Shown: in pieces, positions 1 through 11,919 of the stretch | Position numbering within the stretch: position 1 is the first letter of the stretch | Layout of the letters: each line of letters begins with the position of its first letter | Assembly: GCA_023678885.1 (NCBI GenBank) | Contig: CM042998.1 | Location: forward strand, 4,839,820 to 4,903,819 | Length of the DNA stretch: 64,000 nucleotides | Direction of reading: 5' to 3' | Source of the DNA: Pogostemon cablin | Taxonomy: Eukaryota; Streptophyta; Magnoliopsida; Lamiales; Lamiaceae | Program-made: the position numbers and the translations under genes | Notes under the pieces: generated by a model | What the model saw: only the letters and a program-made list of their open reading frames with translations | Database searches by the model: none | Told to the model about the DNA's origin: nothing

Positions 1-685
1 AAGGGAGTATTATTTTACTTCTTATGTTTTCTCAGCGAGTTAATCATACAATTCTAGAAATCATGATTAATGTGAATCTGATAACTTGTATGGCCAAGAG
101 GTGCTGAATGTGGTTGCTAATAGCATTTTTCATAGATGCTCTTTATTATTTTTGGATTTATGTTTGGCTTATTGTGCTTTTGAATTTTGACAAGATATAT
201 GCATCTTTAGACCTGGCTAATGTATGAGCTAGTGGGTTGGTGATTATTTTTCTCCTTCATCTATTTATTATTTATGGCATTTGCTATGATTATTTGTTAG
301 TAGATTATACAGTTTTCTGCTGATTATAGTGCTAGCTTCGTCAGATAGTCAATTCAGAAATACCAAATCCAAATTGCTCCTGCTGTTTTTCTATAAAATC
401 CATTAGCTGATGCATGTCTTCAGTCTACTTCATTTATCTATCTGATTTTGATACCTGATATTTTAACACTGATTTTTTGCTTATTGTTTTTTATTATTTG
501 ACCTTGCAATAGACTATTCTGTGCTTTATGTGTCTTCTATGACTCTGCTGTGCTAGTTGCACCTTTCTTGTTGGCTTGATTCAAGCTATATCATACCACC
601 TCTGGTGCTGCATGAATTGCTATTTTAAATACCACTATCTCTGATGCCTTAATATTTAGTAATCTCAGTTTCTATTTGAATGCAG
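1..685 (+). other. Intron of the REVEILLE-like gene
   Basis: T-rich sequence with stops in all frames, ending in the acceptor TGCAG at 681-685. I see no exon in it. It may belong to one long intron that starts outside the window. Confidence 0.6.
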
Positions 686-2047
686 TTCTTCCTGACTTTG
701 CTCAAGTATACAGTTTCATAGGCAGTATCTTTGATCCAAATGCGGATGGCCATCTGCAGAAATTGAAGAAGATGGATCCAATTGATGTTGAGACGGTATT
801 CCTTCTAAACTTCCTTTTTTTGATCCTCTATTAGTATTAGCTCCCTTTTCAAATTAAAGGATCACTTGGTGTGGTAAATAGAGGCTAGAAAACTGAATGG
901 AGATGGAATTTAAAGGATTGGTGTATGTACATGTGCTGGTGATTTATGATAACTTGCATATTTATCAGTTAATATTTATGTTTTATAAATAAACTGCTAG
1001 TGGGCCTGTCTACCTTGGGTGAGCTTTGTTGGGTTGGGTCAGGGTTCTGGGTTAATTAGGTTTTGATTTTCATATAGTTCTTGTCGTTATCAGTTAGGTA
1101 TGCAAATTGATTATTGGCAATTGGGAACTAGCAATTGTTGCTTGGGTAGGATTCATTCCCTAGTATATATCATTATATTGTTCTCAATCTTTTATCTTTA
1201 CTGGCAATAAATTTTATTTCGTTACCCTTGACTCTATCAATTTATGATGTGATGTTTAAGAATTTATTTATTATTGCCCTCTTTGATAATATCAGTTCAA
1301 CATGTGATGTGTTGGAGCTAGTACAGCTGGTTTTGAAGATTGTCATATGTTTATAAAATAACAGTAGTACATTTGTTTCCTCAGAAGCAATGCTGAAAAA
1401 ATTAGGGTACTAATAGTTCTATCTGCTTGTAAAATGGTTTGATATCCTAATTGAGTGTGTGCATATCTTTGTTGGCCATTACTAAAGTTATAAGCATGAT
1501 TACAGATGCTAGCTGTTCAACCCTCCTTCTTGCTTTTCAATAGCAAGCACAAAGTTAATTACCTCTTGATCTAAAACATTTGAATCTTCTTAATCGACAT
1601 TCAAAGTAATTTTTGCTTTATTAGCATTGTGTAATAATAATAGTTATTTTTTAAACAGGTGTTGTTGTTGATGAGGAACCTCTCCATCAATTTGGCTAGT
1701 CATGATTTTGAAGATCATGTAAGTGTGAATTTCTGAGTTTCAAAGAGTTGTTTGTTCAAATTTATGTTAATCTGTGCATTCTTCACTTCTGCTATTGGGA
1801 TATACCTAATTATTCCATGCGTTTGTTTAAAACTGTAATACCACAAAACTATTATGCATTTAATTTTGCTTTCTTATTATCTATGGTATGATTAGATATC
1901 TTAACTTGCTTTCTTCACGTGATCTAATTCACTATTCTACTGCTGCAGAGAAAGATTCTTTCGTCATATGAGATTAGCTCCGAGAAGGACAACGCAGACA
2001 TAATAGATTCTATCCTTGGTGGTGGTCAATCTGAGGATGCTGGTTAA
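686..2047 (+). CDS. REVEILLE 6/8-like (LCL) MYB-related transcription factor, 3' part
   Basis: Three coding exons are visible at 686-795, 1659-1718 and 1949-2047, each with AG/GT borders, phases that join, and a TAA stop at 2045-2047. The joined product contains LPDFAQVYSFIGSIFDPN, then LKKMDPIDVETVLLLMRN, then RKILSSYEI, and ends GGGQSEDAG. This is the conserved C-terminal LCL region of the RVE4/6/8 clade of single-MYB (SHAQKYF) clock factors, which bind the evening element in the nucleus and activate evening genes. The MYB domain and start codon must lie before position 1, so the gene is cut by the window edge. Positions 1-685 look like intron. The exact paralogue (RVE4, 6 or 8) cannot be decided from the C-terminus. 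The family call is firm. Confidence 0.86.
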
Positions 2048-3541
2048 TCTGATACGCCGTTAGTGTTGTAATTATATCCCCTTTCTGTTTTTCTATGAAC
2101 TACTCTCTCAACCAACATTTGTCGCATGAGTTCTGCATCTTGATCTGAATGAGAATGGCTACTTGTTTTGATGACAGGCCAACGTCTGATGATTATCCTA
2201 TGTAAGTTGCTGTAACCTGTAATTGTAAGTATCGCAGCGTGTTGTAACTTCTTGCTGCCGTGTAGTTGAGGTGGTTTTGTACATACTGGCTAGATGAATA
2301 AAAATGAGAGAAAATCATATCGCGGGAATGTAAATTCTAAAATTAAGAATTTGTAAATGCAAATTTTGATCCTCTTGTGTAGCTTCTCTAAAAGATGTAA
2401 ATTTCTCCTTCTTGTTTAATTTCCGGAAAGCGACGAGGCTGCTTCATGTTCTAAAAATTCTAGTTCTTATTCAATAAAAAATCAGCAGCTTCTTGCAATT
2501 TTGTGCTCCCATGTCCTTCTCTATATGGCATTTCTGGAATAATTGCGTTTGATTCCCTAATTTTGTTTATTCTGAGTTCAGGGTATAATGTTATATGTAC
2601 TCTTATTAACGTAAATAAATCGTATTCGCCTCTTGTGATTTACGAGTTGTAAATTACAGTGTGAAGTCGGTGCGAGTTGTTGTGACTTGTGAATTGAATT
2701 TGAGTTGAATTGTATTTTTCCGACCTATTTTCTTCTAATCATCCTTTGTCAAATTTTATTTTTGATTAGTTGATAATTTTAAGTGAAGGTGTCCCATAAT
2801 TATTTGAATAGTTGTATAATTTCATATTGCAGTTTAAACTCTTCACGAATGCTTAATGTGGAATGTTATAAGTCGAAAAAGATTTTTTACACTATAGAAG
2901 TTCCATGTTTTAAGTTTTACCATGTGTAAATTTGGTATCTAATGAAAGCTTGCAAATTGTAAGAATAAATTATAAAAATAAACTGGAAAAAAATTTGGTG
3001 TATACCTTATTTTTTATGTATGTAAAATTAAGTATTTTAGATAATTTAATGAAAATTGTGTGTAGAGTTGTTGGGAAGTGCGTGAAAAGTGAGTGGAGTG
3101 TTATTTAAATGTATCTTTTTCATTTTAAGAAAAATGCATATGTGTTGAACGGATAAAAAGGAAAGTGTGAAGTATAACGAGACTGAGGGAGTAATTCATT
3201 AGTGGTTACTTTGTAGGCAGTAGAAATGCCAAGGAAGCATGGCCCTGCTCCATTTCTCGTGTTTTCACCTCCCAAAATTTCTGTTCAGGTATCAATTCCA
3301 GAAAAGCAAAAATGCACCACAAGATAGTGAAGACATACCAGTCTACTTTTGAGTAGCAATCATAAGAGCATGGCAAAATGTGAAGAGAGTCAGTTGTGTT
3401 GTGTATTGTATATATTTGTATGTGCGTTGTGCCACGGTGGTTCTAATGACTTACGTAGAGTGCATGCTATGTTGCAGTTTCATTATCTGCAAACTAGCTA
3501 TGAGGTATCAAGGAATTCACTTGCCTGTATATTTGATTGAG
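2048..3541. other. Convergent intergenic region
   Basis: This stretch lies between the 3' end of the REVEILLE-like gene and the 3' end of the minus-strand eIF4E-binding gene, so it should hold both 3' UTRs. A GATGAATAAAAATGAG stretch near 2294 is a plausible poly(A) signal for the plus-strand gene. A degenerate MITE end (GACTGAGGGAGTA) sits near 3181-3193 with no clear partner. The 63-74 residue ORFs around 3349-3604 have no protein-like composition, and the second overlaps the last exon of the opposite gene. Confidence 0.4.
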
Positions 3542-6500
3542 TCATATTTGATTGCAGTTCCAGGCGCTTCTTCGTTCACACCCAAGTGGACTCCGTGCAG
3601 CTGAACGGGATTACTACTTCATCAACATTCATTATAGAATGATGCATTGCATACTATGTTTAGTCATTAAACTGATAATGACCTTGACAGTAAAAGAATA
3701 GGATCAATTTTTGTTTACCAGCATTTGATGGTCGGAAGCCTTCATGATAGGTTGCTCGCTGCAAAGGCGAGGGAGTTAAGTGCGCCCCCGGCGTAGCCAC
3801 TTGCTTTGAGGGACTGAACAGTACATGTGGGAGAACATGCAGTTGCTGCATTTTGGAATACTTGGGGAGACTATTATTTCTCTGGTAAGATTTGTGATGA
3901 AAATCAGGATGAGCAGAGCAGTTTGCTGGGGGTGTATAATGTGGGGACACATTTGGGGTCATGCACATTGGATGGAGAGAGTTCTTATCTGGACCAAATT
4001 TCTGCGACTGCAGTTTCCCAGGGAAGTGATACAATGATTGAGCTGTACAACCGACTCTTGTCACTCCATCACCTCTCTTGGTAATAGTATAAGATTTTCT
4101 AGTATTGATTTCCGTGTATGGTGTCATCTTAATGGGTTCCATTGAGTTCCTATTAGGCATCAAGCTGTCAGTCCGAGGAGACATCGTATCAGTGATTGAG
4201 ATTAAGCTGTCTTTATCTGGTAAACGGATTTCAGATTCTGGATTGAGTGAAAGCTTTGAGTTGTTAGGACCTAGCAAGTCATCGATGGTTATTAAGCTGT
4301 CTTCATCTGGCAAATTGAATTTATCTCCTGAATTCACCTTGGAATCGACACATTCTGTATTGTTGCAGTTCGCATTTCCAGGTGCAGGTGAGTGGTGTAC
4401 TGAAATCTGGCTTTCCTCGTTAGGAGAATGAAGTTCCAGCTCTGAATGAGGGGTGCCAGCACTGGTGTTGGTAGGCGAGATATGATGTATAGTTTCTAAT
4501 ATTTCTGACCAGAAATCATCAAAAGTGGGTTGATTCTCCTCAAGCACTTCCTCGATTCTCTCCCTGACTCTTTGATTGGCAACAAACACCTCACCAAAAG
4601 TAGGTTGATTCTCCTCGAGCACTTCCTCGATTCTCTCCCTGACTGTTTGATTGGCAACAAACACCTCATTTCTTTCATTTTTCATCAAAGAATTTTCACA
4701 ATCACCAACAGGGGATTTCTTTGTGGAGTATTCAGCACCAACGAATGGGACTTCATTCCCACATTCGTTATTTCCAGTGATGCTATCAGCAGAATTTCTC
4801 CTGTCAGCCTCCCCTGAGGATCCTGGTCCTGATCCAGGTTCAGAGATAATTGACAAGGGTTGCGGCCTGTTCTGCTTTAAGGATGAAATTCTGTTAGGTT
4901 CATCATTATGACGAGGACAGCAATATCATGAATCTTAAGTCACATAATAATAAACATGGTCACTTTGTTTCTACCCCATTTTCCTTTATAAAACTTATCC
5001 AACTAATGTGTAGAAACTGAATTCTGGAAGCACAACAACAACAAAATAACTCAAAACAGTTTCTCAATTTTCCAGCAGTTATTGATGATTTGATGCATAT
5101 TTTGTTCAACTTTACAAGGAGGTTGTAAAGAATCAATGCAACTCATTTAGGGAATTCAAGATGAATGATCTAATTAAGAAGCAAAAGTAACCTTAATAAC
5201 TGACACTGCATCTCTGTTGCTTAGCAAAGCATAACTAATAATGATTTAATCCCGTTTTAGATCATCAAAAAGATGAAATCTCAATTAAATGTTCTTCAGC
5301 TTTTCTGAGACTTAAAGTTGTAACATTAAATAAAGGGAAACATAGAAAGTACCAGGCTAGTTCCTTCATAGACCAAAATGATATACTCTTATATAATATA
5401 ATTGATGAATAAATGCACAAATTTTCTTACTCAGAGAAGCGCTTTCTTGAAATCCTTGTGGAACATTACCAACAAACAACATAATGAGCACATTGCATGT
5501 GAAACCTAATGCAAACCAATGCATAAATATTCAAATCTGTTCATCCGTGAGAGCCAAAATAACATTGTCTCAATCTGCCCTTAAAGGAGTCCACAAGATT
5601 GGATAGAACTTAGAAATCTTAAAATTGATATTTCATCGTAAAATATAACTAGTTTCATAGTATTGTTAGAAGGACATATATGAAAGGAAAGTAAAGAATT
5701 TTGAGGTTACTTTATTGCAATGTGGAGGGCGATAAGGATTTTCAAACTTCTTAAGTTGAAATAGATCACTTTTGAGGGGTGTACGACCCAAAACTCCAGC
5801 ATCAGATGCATCTTCCAAAGGTAATTGGTGGCATGGAACATTTCTGCTCTCTGCATGACGTATTACACAATCCAACCCAAATGAAAGGAACTTAAAGAAA
5901 TATCCTTTTGAGTTATTAACATGTCAAGTTTCATAATAAATAAAAGTATAGGAATGAAAGTTCCAGTAATTGAAGCAAACTACAGAGTTATTCAGGGGCA
6001 CAAAAAACTTTATACTTCTCATTTACTATACATGTAAACGGATTATTTTAAGAAAATATTAGAGCCACAGCGATATATTGGTTTCCTCAGCTTTCATAGG
6101 TCATCTAGTGGATTGAGTACTTGCCATTCATATTGTCACTCAGGCTCTCAGCACATTGGAAGTTCCCTACTTTAACCACACATTTTACAACGAAATTTTG
6201 ATGATCTATCAACTTCCTAAAACCATGCAATAATTTCAATCTAACGCAGACAATATACAACATAACCATAGTTTAAAATGCACATTACTTGGTCTTTTCT
6301 TCTTTTTGGAATATATCTATACCAATCATAAATAATGTACCAAAAAAGAAAACAAAAAAGATTCATGGTCAATTCTTTATAAATAAATAGGTTTATTACA
6401 AAATTTAACAGTATTATTGATACAAAGCAATCACAGTAGTATTGACACAAAGTATGATCCAGAGTAGAACAAAGGAGCACAATGACGATAGTGGTCTCAG

Positions 6501-7418
6501 TCCATGCAAATTCTGAATTAGTCATGTTATAGTGCAAAATAATCCCTTCTGGTTGATGCATACGTAGCACATACCTAAGGTGCAAATTCCTTGCAAGGGA
6601 CTCTCTTTACTTGGCATCACCAAATGGTTGTCCCATTTTTCACCTGGAGGACCCAAATTCCATGTATTCTTTAGCAAGGGACGATGACCAGCTAAATCAC
6701 CATATATCCATTTTTTCTCTATCGTACCATCAGATTCTCCATTAAGTTCACTGCTTTGACATAAATATCAACTTAAGATATAGAACAACTAACATCCTTT
6801 AAAAATATGAAGATCTAGAAGCTTATAGGCAAATCACGAATACTGATTTATTAATCAAAACGCTATGTAATGTAAATTTAAGCTATCAACTAAAATATCT
6901 AATTTCAGAGACTGGTTAATAAGCATATACATGCAGATTGCTGTGAAATTCTACGCTAGCTACTTATACCGAGGTCCAAGAACATATGATCAATTGGAAA
7001 AATTCAGTAATAGGATAAAACTGAAAATTTAACCGGAGAAGAATCACGTTATCGAGAGGATACATTTCTTACCGCAAGATTAGCACGTCAAAATCTGTAG
7101 GTAATCCACGGGACACATCCACTTCATTAAATCTCAAAAGCAAAGCTCTCGTATACTTAATCGTCGAGTTTCCGAATCTGCAAAAATAAGAATACGAAAC
7201 TGAGTACTATATAATATAAGAACAACATCACTGAAATTTTCCTTAACACCAGATTTTATTTAATTTAAGGAAAAAAAAGTTAATTTGCAGATAGAAATAC
7301 AGCATGAAAGCTTATGAACAGAAATTGATCCTAGGTAAAATTACTTGGACAGCTCATCTTTGGTTCCTTTCAACTCCAATGGTTCACCGAAGCTTTGATC
7401 TGCAACTTTTTCAGTCAT
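3542..7418 (-). CDS. CBE1-like eIF4E-binding protein
   Basis: Six exons on the minus strand join in phase: 7345-7418, 7073-7177, 6575-6750, 5711-5850, 3719-4871 and 3542-3600, giving 568 residues. Exon 2 encodes KYTRALLLRF, which matches the eIF4E-binding consensus YxxxxL-hydrophobic and is followed by VSRGLPTDFD. Exon 3 encodes KKWIYGDLAGHRPLL. Exon 4 encodes LFQLKKFENPYRPPHCNK, which resembles the Arabidopsis CBE1 (At4g01290) pattern of this motif plus an NxPYxPPxxYK block, as I remember it. CBE1 is described as a plant cap-binding-complex partner. Residues of exon 5 are largely low-complexity and Ser/Pro/Asn rich, with a perfect-looking 25-residue tandem duplication. The protein seems shorter than the Arabidopsis relative. 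The last exon (ending near GCERRSAWNCNQI) is the least certain; without it the frame runs on to a stop at 3660. Start chosen as the first ATG in frame after a short leader. Confidence 0.68.
4521..4670 (-). repeat. 75-bp in-frame tandem duplication in the CBE1-like exon 5
   Basis: Two copies of a 75-bp unit lie head to tail (AAAAGTGGGTTGATTCTCCT begins at 4521, and its copy at 4596). They differ at only a few bases. Each encodes a 25-residue unit containing EVFVANQ and VRERIEEVLEENQPTF, an acidic, probably helical segment. The length is a multiple of three, so the frame is kept. Confidence 0.92.
4872..5710 (-). other. Intron 4 of the CBE1-like gene
   Basis: An 839-bp intron between exon 4 (donor AAA|GTAACC) and exon 5 (acceptor AAAGCAG|AAC). 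No coding signal is seen. The other introns are 5851-6574, 6751-7072 and 7178-7344, also without recognisable content. Confidence 0.6.
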
Positions 7419-7864
7419 TTCTCGCGGTTCATCTACATTTGCATACAGAAAACAGAATTTCGCAAAAATTAAACCCTAGAAACTGCTAAATTCACCGGAA
7501 AACGAGTAATAGAAGCAGAGCACAACGTTGAAAGCACAGAGATGAACAGTGTGTAGAAATGCGATGAAGCTGAGTAGCCTTTGAGTGTGTTTGATATGAG
7601 AAAATGCAAAGGAAAATGGAGAATTTGATTCCTTAAAATGGGAAGAGTAACGGCGGTGAAGAAATGGGGGGAAAAAAGTAAAGCAGAGTGTGCAGGCTCT
7701 GCACACTCAAGTTACAAGGTTTCTGTTTCACGGATTTTTAAATATTTGCATTTATTATCCAATGGCAAAAATAGCAAATGCTTGCTATTGCCAAGACTTG
7801 GCTGACAAGTGAGATTGTTTTTTAATTTTTTTAAAATAATTATCAATATTTATTAAAAATAATA
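7419..7864 (-). promoter_or_regulatory. 5' leader and promoter region of the CBE1-like gene
   Basis: Read on the minus strand, this holds a pyrimidine-rich stretch and TTCTAGGGTTTAATTT (about 7476-7491), a telo-box-like AGGGTTT typical of leaders of translation-related genes. Just upstream of the chosen ATG are ATGCAAATGTAG and ATGAACCGCGAGAAATGA, two tiny upstream ORFs; the second overlaps the main start. A leader intron ending TGTAG before 7429 is possible. Confidence 0.4.
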
Positions 7865-8366
7865 CTCCATCCGTCCCATTTCAATATTTACGTTTCTATT
7901 TTGCGCGTCTCATTTCAATATTTATGTTTTCCTTTTTGGAATATGGGACCCACCTAAAACAATTAATATATCATCCAACACTAATACACTTATCCACTTT
8001 ACATTAAATATTACTCCCTCCGTCCCGGAGAAGTTGGTATAATTTTTTTGGGTACGGAGATTAAAGAGTATAATAATTTAATGTAAAGTGAAATAAAATG
8101 AGGTGAGAGAAATAATATTTAATGTGTAATGGGTAGTTGTATTAGATGTGATATGTGGGGCCCATGAGAATAGATTAATTGTTTTTGTGTGGGTCCCATA
8201 TATTAAAAAGAAAATGTGTCAACTTTAGTGGGACAAACCAAAAAGGGTGTGTCAACTTCTATGGGACGGAGGGAGTATATTTTTTCACCCACTATCTATT
8301 AAAATATTATACTTCTTAATCAACGTGCAAAAAGTAAACGTAAACATTGAAATGGGACGGAGGGAG
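7865..8366. mobile_element. Stowaway-like MITE (outer), split by a nested copy
   Basis: The ends CTCCATCCGTCCCATTTCAA and the reverse complement of TTGAAATGGGACGGAGGGAG are inverted repeats, flanked by TA on both sides (7863-7864 and 8367-8368). The matching arms extend into ATATTTACG/CGTAAACAT. A second MITE interrupts it at 8014-8275. Confidence 0.85.
8014..8275. mobile_element. Stowaway-like MITE (inner)
   Basis: Starts CTCCCTCCGTCCCGGAGAAG after a TA and ends TTCTATGGGACGGAGGGAG before a TA. The arms pair as inverted repeats (GAAGTTG with CAACTTC). It lies wholly inside the outer MITE, so it inserted later. Confidence 0.85.
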
Positions 8367-9518
8367 TACTTTACACTGAGATATTTCGCTGTTACTCTAG
8401 TTTAAGTAAAATTATTTTTGACAAATTTTATTGACTAATTAGGCATTATAGTATTTTTAGCAAATAAATAAATTATAAATATGTTATGTGTGTTGGGTAG
8501 GAGTGATATTTTAGAAATTAAGATAATTCTTGTGGTTATTGGGGCAAAGACTTGGGTGAGACCGTCTCACGGATCTTAATTCGTGAGACGGATCATTCAT
8601 TGATTCAATTAATTTTCTTTTTAAAGGTCCTATTTGGTTGCTACTAATTTAAAAAATTAATTATGGAAAGAAATTAATTAAGTTTTATATGCATGTATTA
8701 TTTTTTATTTAATTTATATATTTTTATTATTTTAAAATGTAATAATTTAATTTTTTTTAATTTAAATATTTTAAATTTATAAAATGTGATAACGAAAAGT
8801 GATATTGAATTAATGAAAAGTGATAACGGTATTGTAAATTATTTCATAAACGATTTATAAGTATAAATAAAAAGTGATAATAATATTTTAAAAGAAAAGT
8901 GATAACATCTTTAATAAAAAGTAAAAACTAATTAAAAAAGTGTATTTCACGAATAATTTATAAAATAAATAAAACGTGATAGTATTTTTAATATAAAGTG
9001 ATTTTTAATATAAAAAAAGTGTTATCTTTATAATTGATTTAATTTATGAACAATTCACTGGAATAGTAAAAGTGTCACCATTTTTAATAAAAAGCGATAC
9101 ATAGATAAAAAAAATGATAATTGTTTAATTAAACTATTTTTTAAATAATACTTAAGGTGAATAAAATATGGGGTCAATAACTTAAAGGTACAAAATTATC
9201 TCCATAAATACTGAGTAGTACATTGAATTTACAGAATTACTCACACATACAAAATTTAATTTTGTATTTCCCATTTTACCCATGTTAACACTAGTGTTCA
9301 CAATCATTTTAAAAGGAATGTTAAGATTCTCCATAAATTTCTCTTGAAATTTTTCAACAAATTATCTCACTTACTCCATTCAATGACACCACCCCGTCAA
9401 ACATTATACATCAGTGTTCAATCTGGGACTACTCACAACCAAATCATTTGCTTTAACCAAAAATCAATCCCTACAAATCATTTCATACACATGAAAATAT
9501 TATGCACTAGATTACTAA

Positions 9519-9648
9519 GTAAGAGTATAAATGTACACTACTGTTCAAAAATATACAAATGTTCACCAATTTTCACAAATTAAAGTAAGAGTATAAATGT
9601 ACACTACTGTTCAAAATATACAAATGTTCACCAATTTCCACAAATTAA
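9519..9648. repeat. 66-bp direct tandem duplication
   Basis: The segment starting GTAAGAGTATAAATGTACAC at 9519 is repeated from 9585 with a one-base deletion and one or two changes. Further diverged ATGTACACTACTGTTCAAAA words occur up to about 9880, so this is the freshest part of an older repeated tract. Confidence 0.85.
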
Positions 9649-9904
9649 ACACCGACGATGCATTTCAAATACATGAATTCACAAATGCTTGATTTAATGT
9701 ACACCATTGTTCAAAAATACCCAAATCATAATTTTCAATCAAGATTTTAATTCAAATCCTGTAACTGAAACACCCAAATCATTAACTTTAATCAAAAGTT
9801 AAAACCCACGAACCAATTCATGTACGCCAATGTTCAATTGATTATTTTTTGAAATAATGTACACTACTATTCAAAATTAACCTATGTTCGTCAATTTCCA
9901 CAGA

Positions 9905-10300
9905 TTAAATCGCGCGCCGGTGGAAGATAAAGCGAGATCTATCAGCGGCGGTGACAGGAACTCCGGTGGCTGATTAGGCGCGATTAGCTGCCAATAAGTC
10001 ACAGATGGAGTCAGCGAAGCCGCCAATAAACGGAAAATGGCGGTGAATGAGCGGAGGGCGTGGAGGAATTGGGATAGGTAGAAGACGTAAAATCAGAAAA
10101 AGACGCACCCGGAGGTGCGGGAGTGGCGCCAGAGCAACCGCGTGTCGCGAATTTCGATGGCGGTGGAGAGTAGGGTGCCGGCGAGGATAGTGACAGAGAG
10201 GAGGGCCATATGATGAGGGAGTGGGTGGCGGGGAGAGGACCGAGGGGGAGTGATTGGCAGCGGGAATTCTCGCTGTCGTTTTAGGTCGTACATAGAATAT
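9905..10300. other. GC-rich island, possibly captured gene fragment
   Basis: About 400 bp is strikingly GC-rich (for example CGCGCGCCGGTGGAAG, GAGCGGAGGGCGTGGAGG) inside DNA that is otherwise about three-quarters A+T. On the minus strand 10093-10293 is open (66 residues, with ALLSVTILAGTLLSTAIE), but I do not recognise the protein. It may be an exon fragment carried by the surrounding element. Confidence 0.35.
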
Positions 10301-10829
10301 TTGGGGAGAGATATTCTAGGAGAGAGAAACGTAGATTACATAGAGAAAATCATGCATTGGGAAATATTTAGTTTAATTAGGGGTAATTTGGTCCTTTTAC
10401 CATTAATTTATGTAGTGGATAGTATTTTTTTTTTAATGTAGTTAGGAGTATTTAACCTCAAAAGTGTGTATCTTATAGTAATAAACCCTAAAATGTGATA
10501 TCGTTTTAATATAAAGTGATACCCAATTAAAATAAAGTGATAACAAAATTGTTGAATTATTTAATAATAATAATAATAAAATTATCTTACATGAGATCGT
10601 CTCACGTGAGATTATTTTTCACTTTTTAAAATAGTTATCACTTTCGCTATAAAACGTTATCACTTTCGCTATAAAATGTTATCACCTTTTATTTATACTA
10701 TAAATTGTTCATGAAATAGTATTATCACTTTTTATTAATTTATTATCACTTTCTTTTATAAATTTATCACTTTTTTTCCGTCTCACGTAAGGCTTTATGT
10801 GAAACGATCTCACACAAGTCTTTGCCTAA

Positions 10830-11919
10830 TAATAAATATATCATATTATTTATTAAAATTGAAAATAAAAATTGATTTAACATTGAATAGTACAAGAGTT
10901 GACGAATTGGGTAGTTGGTGGGCGGCGTGAATTCCGCGAATTATAATATTGAAAAGGGTTTTTTTAATTGGTCCTTCTTTTCTTTAAATTCTTATAAAAT
11001 ATATTTATTTGAGTTAATAGATGATCAGTCTCACATAAGGAAATTTATAAGACGGTCTAACCCAGGTCCTATCCGATTATTGAGTAATGTGAAATTTTTT
11101 TTTGGTGGTAAAAAATAAAAATAAGTGTGGGATAAACAAAAAACGAAAAATGTGAAAATAATTATAAGCAAAAGAGTATTACTCCCCAATAAAAATATTA
11201 TCACTTTTCATAATTAATCCATTTAATTTGAATATGACCTTTTATTAAAATGGGTCATTTCATATCCGTACTTTTATGGTGGAATGGTCGCATCTTTGTT
11301 AATTGGTTAATTTAATACCCCCTCAATTATTGCAAAAAGTTAATTTTTTATTATTAGTTATTTTAATATGGTACGTAGTTTATTAGTAAGATATAAAGTG
11401 TAAAATACTAAAATATATTACTATTTTTGTTAGAGGGCCGTAATTTTGAATTGGATTGAAATGCATCAAAATAATTATGAGATGAAAATTTATTTGTTAA
11501 ATAGTAATAATAAAAAATCCTAAATTTTATTGGAAAAATAGAATAACCATTAATTATTGAGTTAATCTAATGCATTTGTTTCACAAGATGTATAAAAATA
11601 TAATATTTTATTTTATAAAAAATTACACTTTTATTAATAAGAATTTAATTTTTTTTATTGAAAAAGTTGGTTAGAATATGAAGATTATAAACCTTTAACC
11701 AAAAAAATTAATTTTTTCTTAAAAAAATATAAATTCTTATATTAATGTATATAATATTTAATATTAAAAGATATAAATTTGAATTTATAACACATCGAAC
11801 TCACATGCACTCAAGACTTTTCCTTAATTGTAATAGAATAGAATATGATCAAAACATAATTGTGACTTGTGACGGATTAGGAAATGTTAAAAATAATATT
11901 AATAATAAATAAATAAATA
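10830..11919. other. AT-rich intergenic DNA with a decayed terminus
   Basis: No gene is seen. At 11028-11072 a stretch with GTCTCACATAAGG and TAAGACGGTCTAACCCAG is another decayed copy of the GTGAGACCGTCTCAC terminus family. Confidence 0.4.

Larger units (their letters stand above)
8543..10826. mobile_element. Possible non-autonomous transposon with AAAGTGATAA repeats
   Basis: The left end GGCAAAGACTTGGGTGAGAC is matched in reverse complement at 10799-10826 (ends CACACAAGTCTTTGCC). Both ends continue into GTCTCAC/GTGAGAC palindromes and into arrays of AAAGTGATAA-like words (8760-9130 and 10490-10790). No transposase ORF is present. A third left-type terminus at 10588-10612 means the right part may instead be a separate element of about 240 bp, so the full span is uncertain. 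No clear target duplication was found. Confidence 0.45.

Noticed and set aside
6241..6585. Minus-strand 114-residue ORF
   Set aside because: It lies mostly in intron 3 of the CBE1-like gene and reads exon 3 in the wrong frame at its start.
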